Positions 9,601 to 16,376 of a DNA stretch of 64,000 bases are shown piece by piece. How positions within the stretch are numbered: position 1 is the stretch's first letter; each line of letters starts with the position of its first letter. Source of the stretch: Alcaligenes faecalis (lineage in GTDB: Bacteria; Pseudomonadota; Gammaproteobacteria; Burkholderiales; Burkholderiaceae_B); contig NZ_CP031012.1 of NCBI RefSeq assembly GCF_009497775.1, forward strand, positions 3,125,135 to 3,189,134, given 5' to 3'. The translations under genes and the position numbers were made by a program. Under the pieces are notes generated by a model, which saw only the letters and a program-made list of their open reading frames with translations, was not told the DNA's origin and did no database searches.

Positions 9601-12600
9601 TATTGCCGTCGGTGTTGCTGAAATCCACCGAGCCACCCGGCTTCACGTTCGCCGTGGCGGCACCATTGGCACTTACATGCCAGCCTTGAGCAGCGTATTT
9701 GATCGCATCGTGCACCGTGTTTTCTCCGGTATCACCGATATTGCTCATGCTCAGATTGCCGTTGGGGGCCAGCGTGGCATTACCACCCAAGATGTTTTTC
9801 GTGGTGTTGGCCACATTACCCAGCACCGAATTCGTGGCATACAACTGGCTGCCATTGATCGCATCCGTGCTGCTCGCACCGATCCGGCCTGCGGCCACAT
9901 TCGTCACAGTGCGTTTTTCCTGCTCCGTGCCCACGCTGACGGTAGCAACAGGACGATCCCCGGCAAAGTTACCGTAGTTCAGTCCGTTCAAAGAAGCATT
10001 CGAAGTGCCAACTGCGTTTGCTGTCTCTGCACCATCACCCAGAGCTACCGAGCGTGCATTGCCTGCACGTGCGCCCTGACCAATAGCGACGGCACGGTCG
10101 GCCGTGCTGCGGGAACCGTCACCCAGCGCAATCGCCTGCCGCTCAAGAGCCCAAGCGTCACGACCTTGTGCAATCGATGCCTCGCCAAAGGCATGAGCGC
10201 CCTTGCCCTGTGCCTGTGCATAATCAGCGGTGGCCTGAGCTTCGCGACCTACCGCAATGCTGCTATTGAACTCGGCAACGGAGTCCGTACCCAACGCAAT
10301 GGAGTCGCGGTTTCTGTCCTGATTTTCTACATCAGGACTGGACTGGCCAGAGCGAGCACGCGTGCCCATGGCAATACCACGTGTCGCAAAGGCCTGGGCA
10401 TCCGTACCGCTGGCCTGGGCATCACCCGCAGCCGCACGCGACCGGGTGCCAAAGGCCATGGCGTCATTGGCTGTTGCCGTTGCATTGCTACCCTGCGCGA
10501 TACCGCGAGCCGCATTCACCACCGAGTTTTTACCGATCACAATCCCTTCCACTGCTGTGGAACTGGATTCTGTACCAATCACAATCGAATTCTCGACAGA
10601 GGGACCATTTGCCTGGCGATCCGTATAGGAATCCCGACCAATCACGATGGAGTTCTTGTCACGGCTAACGACGTGCGTACCAATCGCCACACCGCTCTCG
10701 TCTCGCGCCTCGGATTGGGAGTTACCAATAGTCGTGGAGTTCATCCCCAGACCCTTGATGTTGTGCCCCATCACTACAGAGGACGCCCCTTCTGCCCCAG
10801 CCATATGCCCAATGGCGACCGAGTCTTTCTCCTTGGCAGTCGCATCCGGGCCGATGGCAATCGAATCAATGGCGGTAGCAGCGGCACCGTTATTATTCTT
10901 GTTGCCCTTGTCCACACCACCATCATTGACACTGAAGTAACGAGGCTTGCTGTCGGCAATCTGCTGACCCCAATCGTCACCGACCTTCTCGGCCAGCTTC
11001 TCGTAGTCCACTGTCGCGCCCAGCGTTACCTGATCCACAGCCGATTGCAGCTGGCGCACGTTCACGGCATCCGTATCATTGGCACCGTCTTCCACGTTCA
11101 CGATACGACGTGTGAAATCACTGCCTGCCTGGCTGCTGCCAACAGAAACAGCACTTCCCGTGAAGCCTTTATTGGTGAACCGGCCCAGACCAGACACATC
11201 GCTTTGTGCGGCATGAGAGTTCAAACCCAGGGCCACAAAATTGCTATCCGCATGTGCATTAGGACCAATGGCTGTACCCGTTCCCAATGCCGTTGTCTGA
11301 CGGCCCACTGCGACCCCGGTATTCCCGGCAATCGCCTTGTACCCAATCGCCACGCCTTCTGTGTCAGCGCCGGAGTCCTCACCTATACCAATCGCACGGT
11401 TTGATGTAAGCCCTTGATTAGCATTCTTACCCAGACTGACGTTGCCATCTCCTAAAAGATTCAGACCGGCACTGTGGCCCAACGCCACGTTATCGTTACC
11501 ATTTACACCATTGCCGGTGCCATCACCCAGCGCCACATTGAACTGACCTTTGACGTTCTGACCACTGGCCTGACCGATGGCAATATTGTGCGAACGATCA
11601 CCCGGCAGATGATTGCCAGTTGCCCGGCCAGCACCATTACCGATAGAGATATTGTTGTCCGCATCGGCCTGCGCACCCAGACCCAAGGCGATACCGTTGG
11701 CGCCACTGGCCTGTGCTTGCGTACCCAAGGCAAGTGCATTGTTTCCGCCCGCCGCTGCTTCGCGACCCACCGCAACGCTGGCCAGGCCGCTGCTCTGACT
11801 ATCCTTGCCAATGGCAATGGCCGCTTCCGGCTTGGGTCGGCTGTCTGCACTGGCGACACGGGCACCGTCACCCAACGCAATGGCGCTTTCGGCATCCGCC
11901 AAAGCGCCTTGGCCTGCAGCGATACTGCGGTCACCCTCTGCCTTGGACTCAGGGCCAATGGCAATGGATGCTTCGCCGTTCGCCTCGGCGTCAGGCTGCT
12001 CCGAATTGGCGCGGAAATACTTCACGCCAGGATTCGTTTCATCGACTCCCAAAGCGGTCAGACGATTGTTGATCGTGACCAAGTCCGCTTCGGCCGTTCC
12101 AATGCGAGTGCCCTGCGCCGTAATGGCCGTTTCATTGTTCGTTATACGGCCAGCATGGTCCGTAATGGCAGTCTGGTTATCGGCCAGTTTGGTCGCATGG
12201 TCAGCAATCGCAGCTTCATTGCCAGCGACCTTGCCTTCCAGCACGCCAATCTTGCCAGTGTTGGTCTGTACGTCAGCAGAAGTAGCATTGAGCTGTGTCA
12301 GGGTTGCCACAGACTCACCACCCACCGTAATCTGATCGGCACTCAAGACACCGGAGATCGTCAGGTTGCTCAGCCCCACAATGCTGCCACCACCCGTAAA
12401 CTGGATGGTGCCGCCTGGGCTGGTGAAGTGAATAAGGTTGTTCTGACCGTCGCCTGGGATCTCGACCACCGCCCAGGCATTGCTCATCGCCAACGCACTT
12501 GCTGTCAGCAAGGCGAGCAATCCCATACGTGCGGAAAAAGACGAACGCTTTCCCCCTGTGACGCAAGAAGAACTGCGCTTCCCTTTGGCTTTCTTATGCT

Positions 12601-12661
12601 CTGAAACGGCAACGAATGTCCCGGTTTTCTCATTCCAGATGGCTTTATAGACGTGATTCAT
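6686..12661 (-). CDS. Giant YadA-family trimeric autotransporter adhesin
   Basis: The start is the ATG at 12661 because it opens with an extended signal peptide region (MNHVYKAIWNEKTGTFVAVSE), typical of type V secretion, followed by basic residues and the hydrophobic core LLALLTASALAMSNAWA. The product has 1991 residues. The passenger holds many YadA/Hia head repeats (AIGxxS and AxGxxA motifs), neck motifs DAVNVRQL or DAVNVSQL, and long stalk segments. Two near-identical 223-residue units lie back to back. The final ~100 residues form the coiled coil (INNIRHDINRLDNRLSAGVA) and four-strand YadA anchor ending in GYQW. It should mediate adhesion and biofilm formation. The EAL gene upstream overlaps by ATGA and a TpgA-like gene follows. 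Base composition is similar to the neighbours. Confidence 0.96.
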   Translation of the reverse strand: MNHVYKAIWNEKTGTFVAVSEHKKAKGKRSSSCVTGGKRSSFSARMGLLALLTASALAMSNAWAVVEIPGDGQNNLIHFTSPGGTIQFTGGGSIVGLSNLTISGVLSADQITVGGESVATLTQLNATSADVQTNTGKIGVLEGKVAGNEAAIADHATKLADNQTAITDHAGRITNNETAITAQGTRIGTAEADLVTINNRLTALGVDETNPGVKYFRANSEQPDAEANGEASIAIGPESKAEGDRSIAAGQGALADAESAIALGDGARVASADSRPKPEAAIAIGKDSQSSGLASVAVGREAAAGGNNALALGTQAQASGANGIALGLGAQADADNNISIGNGAGRATGNHLPGDRSHNIAIGQASGQNVKGQFNVALGDGTGNGVNGNDNVALGHSAGLNLLGDGNVSLGKNANQGLTSNRAIGIGEDSGADTEGVAIGYKAIAGNTGVAVGRQTTALGTGTAIGPNAHADSNFVALGLNSHAAQSDVSGLGRFTNKGFTGSAVSVGSSQAGSDFTRRIVNVEDGANDTDAVNVRQLQSAVDQVTLGATVDYEKLAEKVGDDWGQQIADSKPRYFSVNDGGVDKGNKNNNGAAATAIDSIAIGPDATAKEKDSVAIGHMAGAEGASSVVMGHNIKGLGMNSTTIGNSQSEARDESGVAIGTHVVSRDKNSIVIGRDSYTDRQANGPSVENSIVIGTESSSTAVEGIVIGKNSVVNAARGIAQGSNATATANDAMAFGTRSRAAAGDAQASGTDAQAFATRGIAMGTRARSGQSSPDVENQDRNRDSIALGTDSVAEFNSSIAVGREAQATADYAQAQGKGAHAFGEASIAQGRDAWALERQAIALGDGSRSTADRAVAIGQGARAGNARSVALGDGAETANAVGTSNASLNGLNYGNFAGDRPVATVSVGTEQEKRTVTNVAAGRIGASSTDAINGSQLYATNSVLGNVANTTKNILGGNATLAPNGNLSMSNIGDTGENTVHDAIKYAAQGWHVSANGAATANVKPGGSVDFSNTDGNIDITRTGTDLAFNLADDLTVGNSITVGDTVINGDSVTVGDTVVNGDSITTNNLTVQGETRLGDNFVVNNAGDVIYKGNEVATQADGLSFAGNTGSTIAKTLGDDTPLTLSGELAAGEESTGANLRVDSDGNKLNLVMAQNLTDINSITINNGGPVINGDGINMGGKKITNLDAGTDDTDAVNVSQLKEVSDVANAGWNISANGAAAENVKPGASVDFSNTDGNIDITRTGTDLAFNLADDLTVGNSITVGDTIINGDSVTVGDTVVNGDSITTNNLTVQGETRLGDNFVVNNAGDVIYKGNEVATQADGLSFAGNTGNTIAKTLADNTPLTISGELAEGEESTGANLRVDSDGNKLNLVMAQNLTDINSITINNGGPVINGNGINMNGKKITNLAAGTDDTDAVNVSQLKDVEEVANAGWNISANGGATENVKPGASVDFSNTDGNINITRDGTDLAFNLNKDIDLGADGSLTTGNTVVNNDGLTVDDGAGNKTSTTAAGTTVSNAAGDKTTVGAGSITVADAAGNSTAIGSTQVVVGGANQITINGDTGRIGGLTNLTWDPDNYTSGQAATEDQLKQVSDVASAGWNVTDEQGNSANIGPNGQVAFVGDKNVTVEQTGTDDSGQVEVKLNKDIDLGADGSLKTGDTLINNAGVAVGNDVHLGNTGLTINNGPSITLAGINAGDMRITNVAAGRNPTDAVNYGQLQPIESFIGLDGNGSFAYNGGQHTSLKDVLDSMHWNVEAPTDGKDGGNNGGSNGNGSGSTGGGNNGSGDGTPIHNGNTVGFVEGDNIVISKTDRVNDAGQTIGADIKVSVSQDLKVNSITAVNVHADEIQINNGGPIINENGINMSGKHITNVAAGVNDTDAVNVSQLNQVAGNLQGQINNIRHDINRLDNRLSAGVAAAMATASLPQAYLPGKHMMSMAGGTWRGESGMAIGFSGITDNGKWVYKLSGNTTSRGDYGGAVGIGYQW
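8342..9679 (-). repeat. Two tandem 669-bp repeats in the adhesin gene
   Basis: The text at 8342, 9011 and 9680 recurs with a spacing of exactly 669 bases (223 codons). Both copies encode VKPGxSVDFSNTDGNI, the VGDTVINGDSVTVGDT ladder, GETRLGDNFVVNNAG and GGKKITNL/NGKKITNL with only scattered differences. A partial third copy continues on each side. The units keep the reading frame, so copy-number change by recombination would lengthen or shorten the stalk without breaking the protein. Confidence 0.9.
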
Positions 12662-13947
12662 CTCTGTTCCTGATCCTTTAAGGAATACGTGTTGAGTGCT
12701 ACGTGGGTGTGGGTAGGGTTGAAACTGTCTCGAACGCACAAAGGCTCCGCCCCCTCCCAGGGGGGCAGGACGCAGGGAGGTTCTATGAGGTAGCCTTGGA
12801 CGGCGTGCACGCCGGCATCGACGCTCAACTGGAGATCCAGGGCCGTCTCGATTCCTTCGGCGATGACGTATTGGCTGATGCCGCGCGAGGCATGAACCCA
12901 AGAATGAAGGGCCGCAATGCCGTCCCTCTCCCGTGCCTGATGCACCAGGGACTTATCGATTTTTATGACGTGAGGACGGATCTGCCGGGCCAGATCCAAA
13001 GTGTTGAATCCGGTCCCGATATCATCAATGGCCACTTTGCAGCCCAGGCCGCGCAAGGTACGCAGCAAGCTGGCGGCGGCTTCCTGATCAAAGACAGAAG
13101 CCGTTTCGGTAATTTCCAGAGTCAAGCGACTGGCCAGCTGCGGCGCACCGCGCAGCACGGCAATCAGCAGCCGCCACCACGGCCCATACTGCAAAGACAA
13201 GGGGGAAATATTGCAGGCCAGGTGAATATCCGGATAACGCTCCAGCACCTGTAGCACCGACCACAGAACGCTGGCATCCAGGCGTTCGGTCACATGCAGC
13301 CGCTCTATGGCCTGAACAACCGACGCACAAGAAACCGGCTCCGTGCTGGCCTGTGCATCGTCCCAGCGCAACAGCACTTCGTAGTACAGAACTTGCTCGC
13401 AGTCCTGCACAAACACCACCGGCTGAAATGACAGGGCAACCTTCTCGTCCCGCATGTCTGCAAAGAAACGGGTCGCCAGAGCCATATCGCGTCGCGTCTG
13501 CTCGCAAACGGGGGGCTGGACTTCGGAAAAAGCAATGGTGCTGGCCAGAGAATGCAAATGAGACAGGCAAACCGGCTGATCACCCGATGCCTCTACCCAG
13601 GCTGGAACCACGCTGACCAGAATGCGGTCCGAGCCGCAACGCACGGGCTCGTAACACAGCGCCGCCTTGACGCGTTCCAGGAACAGGTCCTTGTCGAACT
13701 GGGTGGGCAGACGGCAATCCGTCAAGCCAATCAACACCACCTGATCAAGTACCAGAATGTCGCTGCGCGCAACGCCATAAGGACGCAGACGCTCCTGAAT
13801 GGCGGACAAAAAGGCTTGCTGGAACAGGCGCGCATCATAGGCCTGGGCAAGCGATGCCAGGCTGCGCAAACCTAAAAGCAAGTAGCTGCTTGAAGGAGTA
13901 ACTTGCTGCAACCAGCAGGACAAGGACTCTACCGATCGGGCGCTCAT
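12658..13947 (-). CDS. EAL-domain cyclic-di-GMP phosphodiesterase
   Basis: The 429-residue protein cleaves c-di-GMP. Residues ~165-390 form the EAL domain with an EVL variant of the signature (EVLLRW, Glu190), Asn246 in CNISP, Glu278 in LEITETA, the Asp308-Asp309 pair in AIDDIGTGF, Lys332 in KIDKS, Glu364 in AEGIET and Gln384 in QGYLIEP. All metal and catalytic positions look intact, so it is probably active. The N-terminal ~150 residues could be a degenerate GGDEF or sensory fold, with no GGDEF motif. No transmembrane segment is evident. Its TGA stop (12660-12658) overlaps the ATG of the adhesin gene (12661-12659), so the two are likely translationally coupled. The start has only a weak GGTGCGGGG upstream. 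Confidence 0.92.
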   Translation of the reverse strand: MSARSVESLSCWLQQVTPSSSYLLLGLRSLASLAQAYDARLFQQAFLSAIQERLRPYGVARSDILVLDQVVLIGLTDCRLPTQFDKDLFLERVKAALCYEPVRCGSDRILVSVVPAWVEASGDQPVCLSHLHSLASTIAFSEVQPPVCEQTRRDMALATRFFADMRDEKVALSFQPVVFVQDCEQVLYYEVLLRWDDAQASTEPVSCASVVQAIERLHVTERLDASVLWSVLQVLERYPDIHLACNISPLSLQYGPWWRLLIAVLRGAPQLASRLTLEITETASVFDQEAAASLLRTLRGLGCKVAIDDIGTGFNTLDLARQIRPHVIKIDKSLVHQARERDGIAALHSWVHASRGISQYVIAEGIETALDLQLSVDAGVHAVQGYLIEPPCVLPPWEGAEPLCVRDSFNPTHTHVALNTYSLKDQEQR

Positions 13948-14021
13948 TACGCGCCCCGCACCGTCGGTCGGTACCCTGGACGCTGAGCCTGAATCAGCGC
14001 CTGGCTTTCAACCGGGCAGCG

Positions 14022-14043
14022 GTCAAAAAGCCTCCTTTATGTC
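14022..14043 (+). promoter_or_regulatory. Dyad site 1, possible crossover or operator
   Basis: An imperfect 22-bp palindrome: GTCAAAAAG, CCTC, CTTTATGTC, with 7 of 9 half-site positions matching and central dinucleotide CT. Read on the minus strand it begins TTGACATAAAG, matching the TTGACAAGAAG of site 2. Confidence 0.45.
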
Positions 14044-14125
14044 AACATCCATTCCATAACAAATAGACACGTTTGTACGTGGAAATTACGCTGAAAAGGA
14101 TCATTTCGATGCGCTATTCGGTTGG

Positions 14126-14147
14126 GACTAAAAGGAGGCTTCTTGTC
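14126..14147 (-). promoter_or_regulatory. Dyad site 2, inverted relative to site 1
   Basis: On the minus strand: GACAAGAAG, CCTC, CTTTTAGTC, a 22-bp imperfect palindrome sharing the core AAGCCTCCTTT with site 1 but in the opposite orientation, centres 104 bp apart. The geometry is that of paired serine-invertase crossover sites. A pair of operators for a dimeric regulator is the alternative. Confidence 0.45.
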
Positions 14148-14476
14148 AAAATCGCAGGCCTATTTACGCCTTTTCTTAACCATTGTTGACGCTTGCCTAT
14201 GGCTGGCTGCAACGTTCTTCAGAAAGTGCATCAGCCAGACCTACTTCGTGTTGACACACTTGTGGCCGCCGCTAACACTTAATCAGTATCTGCATCTGAA
14301 ACACAGCGTTAATAAAAAATTACGTAATAGTTTTTATTGCAGTACGAGCTACCTCAATCGCCGTTTACGTGGCAGCAGGTTTGCATGCAGTTAGTAAAAC
14401 TTGACATCGCGTGGCCAACATTCCACTAGACCATCTTGGGTTTACTAACATCGATTGCACTGAGATGCAGTCGACA

Positions 14477-14485
14477 GGGGGGGGG
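14477..14485 (+). repeat. Nine-G homopolymer upstream of the recombinase
   Basis: Nine consecutive G, followed by AGGGAGG, sit 37 bases before the recombinase ATG at 14522. They lie inside the in-frame extension that opens with a GTG at 14411. Confidence 0.9.
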
Positions 14486-14521
14486 AGGGAGGCTGCGCTT
14501 TGCGCTAGGAAGATGGGTACT

Positions 14522-15085
14522 ATGAGTAAGAAATATGGATATGCACGCGTTTCAACACAGGATCAAAACCTGGACCTACAGATCGCGGCTTTAAAAAAGG
14601 TGAATTGTGATCATATCTATACGGATAGAGGAATATCCGGGGCTAAAGCCTCGCGTCCAGGCCTGAATCATCTGCAGCGAAAACTGAAATCGGGCGACAC
14701 GCTGATTGTCTGGCGTCTGGATAGACTGGGCAGGTCATTGCGCTATTTGGTCGACACCATTGATCGCCTGGGCAAAGAGAATATCCATTTCATTTCCCTG
14801 ACGGAAAATATAGACACCACCACATCGGGCGGCAGATTGCTTTTTCATATGATGGCCGCCCTGGCCGAATTTGAACGATCGCTGATCAGCGAACGCACTC
14901 GCGCGGGAATGGCAGCGGCACGTGCCAATGGCAGACCACTAGGCAGACGCCCTGCCCTGTCCCCTGCCCAACACAAAGAAGCCCTTATTGCGCTGACCAA
15001 TCAAGTACCGCTGGAAATCGTTGCGAAAAAATATGACGTACACCCCAGGACTATCCGCCGCATCAAAGCCACGGCCTCGTCGTAG
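14522..15085 (+). CDS. Serine recombinase, Gin/Hin DNA-invertase type
   Basis: From the ATG at 14522 (AGGAAG nine bases upstream) the protein has 187 residues, the usual size of DNA invertases. The N-terminal catalytic domain shows YGYARVST with the nucleophilic Ser11, GDTLIVWRLDRLGRS, GRLLFHMMAALAEFERSLI and SERTRAGM. The C-terminal helix-turn-helix (PLEIVAKKYDVHPRTIRRI) binds the crossover site. Overall it resembles phage invertases such as Gin more than Tn3 resolvases, by eye. No transposase or phage gene is nearby. It sits beside, and points away from, the adhesin operon, with two inverted dyads between them. A GTG start at 14411 would add 37 residues and cross a G tract. It is convergent with gspF. 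Confidence 0.9.
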   Translation: MSKKYGYARVSTQDQNLDLQIAALKKVNCDHIYTDRGISGAKASRPGLNHLQRKLKSGDTLIVWRLDRLGRSLRYLVDTIDRLGKENIHFISLTENIDTTTSGGRLLFHMMAALAEFERSLISERTRAGMAAARANGRPLGRRPALSPAQHKEALIALTNQVPLEIVAKKYDVHPRTIRRIKATASS

Positions 15086-15159
15086 CGGTGACGGTACACA
15101 GTGCTTGAAGAAGCAAGACACACTGCCGCCAGGTTCAGCCTTGGCGGCATCACGGCTCT

Positions 15160-16362
15160 TTACTGCACCAGCTGATTCATTTCGATAATCGGTAGCATCA
15201 CGGCCAGCACAATCAGCAAGACCAAGCCCCCCATCAGCAGAATCATCAAGGGTTCCAACAAGGCGGTCATGGTCAGGGCCTTGCGCTCCAGTTCGGTCGA
15301 CAAGGTCGTCGCGGCCCGATCCAGCATGGGGGCCAGTTCGCCGGTTTTTTCTCCGCTGGCAATCAGTTGCACTAATAGCGGCGGGAACAAGGCACTGCGC
15401 TGCAAGGCGGTCGCCAAAGGCAGACCCTCACGCACATGGATAGCGGCCTGATTCACGGCATCGCGCAAGGCCAGATTGGATACGGTGCGTCCAGCAGCTT
15501 CCAGAGCAGTCAGCAAGGCGACATTGCTACCAGCCAGAATGGCCAGCGTGGCGGCAAAGCGAGCAGTATCCACGCCCAGCAAATAGCCCCCCAGAACAGG
15601 CACGCTTAGCAGGCGTCGGTGAAAGGCCAGCCTCAAGGCTGGTTGTCGCAGCAGGAAAGCCACCAGCACGGCCGCCAATACCAGCACGACAAATAGCACA
15701 ACGCCCCACTCGCGTAGCAGATCGCTGGCACTGATCATGACGCGGGTCAGCATGGGCAATTGTTGCTTGGCTTGGGTGAAGGCCCCCACCACTTGCGGGA
15801 CGACATAACTCAGCAAGAACACCACCATCGCCACTGAAATCAGGCTGACGATGGCCGGGTAAATAAAGGCCGTCAGTACCTTGCCGCGCAAGGCTCCGCT
15901 GTCCTCGATGAAACTGGCCAGACGATCCAGCACTTGCTCCAGTTCGCCGGACTGTTCCCCTGCCCGTACCAAGGCCCGATAGATTTCCGGGAAGTCGCGC
16001 GGGTGATTGGCCAAGGCATCGCTCAGGCTTTGACCGGCACGAATATCAGCACGCAAGGCGGCCAGCAATTGCACCAAAGGCCGACGAGTCGCCTGCTCAA
16101 TCACCACACCCAGGCTGGCCTCCAGAGACAAGCCTGCCGCCACCAGACTGGCTAACTGACGGGTCAGCCAGGATAACTCGGTACGACGCAAACCCGCACT
16201 GCGGGCACGGGCGGCGGCTCGGCTACGGCCCGCCTTCAGGGAAACCGTCAGCAACCCTCGGGACAGTAATTGCTGACGCGCCAGCCGTTCGCTCTCGGCC
16301 TCAAGCACACCCCGTTCGCTGCGTCCGGCCTGGTCCACCGCTTCATAGTGATAGGTACCCAT
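15160..16362 (-). CDS. gspF: Type II secretion inner-membrane protein GspF
   Basis: The 400-residue polytopic protein has two repeated T2SSF domains, each with a GxxL(S)xAL pattern (GQSLSDALANHPRDFPEIY and GLPLATALQRSALFPPLLV), and hydrophobic segments near residues 170-190, 220-240 and the C-terminus. GspF is the platform protein that couples the ATPase GspE to pseudopilus assembly. It is the last gene of the gsp operon, 14 bases after gspE. Length matches the family (~400 residues). Confidence 0.95.
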   Translation of the reverse strand: MGTYHYEAVDQAGRSERGVLEAESERLARQQLLSRGLLTVSLKAGRSRAAARARSAGLRRTELSWLTRQLASLVAAGLSLEASLGVVIEQATRRPLVQLLAALRADIRAGQSLSDALANHPRDFPEIYRALVRAGEQSGELEQVLDRLASFIEDSGALRGKVLTAFIYPAIVSLISVAMVVFLLSYVVPQVVGAFTQAKQQLPMLTRVMISASDLLREWGVVLFVVLVLAAVLVAFLLRQPALRLAFHRRLLSVPVLGGYLLGVDTARFAATLAILAGSNVALLTALEAAGRTVSNLALRDAVNQAAIHVREGLPLATALQRSALFPPLLVQLIASGEKTGELAPMLDRAATTLSTELERKALTMTALLEPLMILLMGGLVLLIVLAVMLPIIEMNQLVQ

Positions 16363-16376
16363 GCTGTCTCGCCCCC

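Larger units (their letters stand above)
13948..14521. other. Intergenic region between the adhesin operon and the serine recombinase
   Basis: This 574-base gap separates divergent genes. It contains a small hairpin in the EAL-gene leader (CGCTGA 13981-13986, TCAGCG 13994-13999), two inverted 22-bp dyads (14022-14043 and 14126-14147), an AT-rich near-palindrome around TTACGTAA (14311-14338), TTGACA elements at 14251 and 14401 on the plus strand, and a nine-G tract at 14477-14485. A 90-codon plus-strand ORF at 14122-14394 lies inside it but has no recognisable protein features. Confidence 0.7.

Noticed and set aside
8342..9679. Tandem repeats considered as CRISPR or phage array
   Set aside because: Period is 669 bp and in frame within the adhesin; there are no short spaced repeats and no cas genes.
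6938..11404. Long plus-strand open frames of 555 and 575 codons opposite the adhesin gene
   Set aside because: They are antisense to a well-supported adhesin frame, have repetitive low-quality composition that mirrors its repeats, and show no domain or ribosome site.
14311..14338. AT-rich near-palindrome around TTACGTAA considered as a resolvase res site
   Set aside because: Half-sites do not match the dyads or a known res consensus well enough, and spacing of the arms is uneven; left as an unexplained element.
14122..14394. 90-codon plus-strand frame in the intergenic region
   Set aside because: Non-ATG start, no Shine-Dalgarno, odd composition, and it spans the candidate regulatory dyads and AT-rich palindrome.
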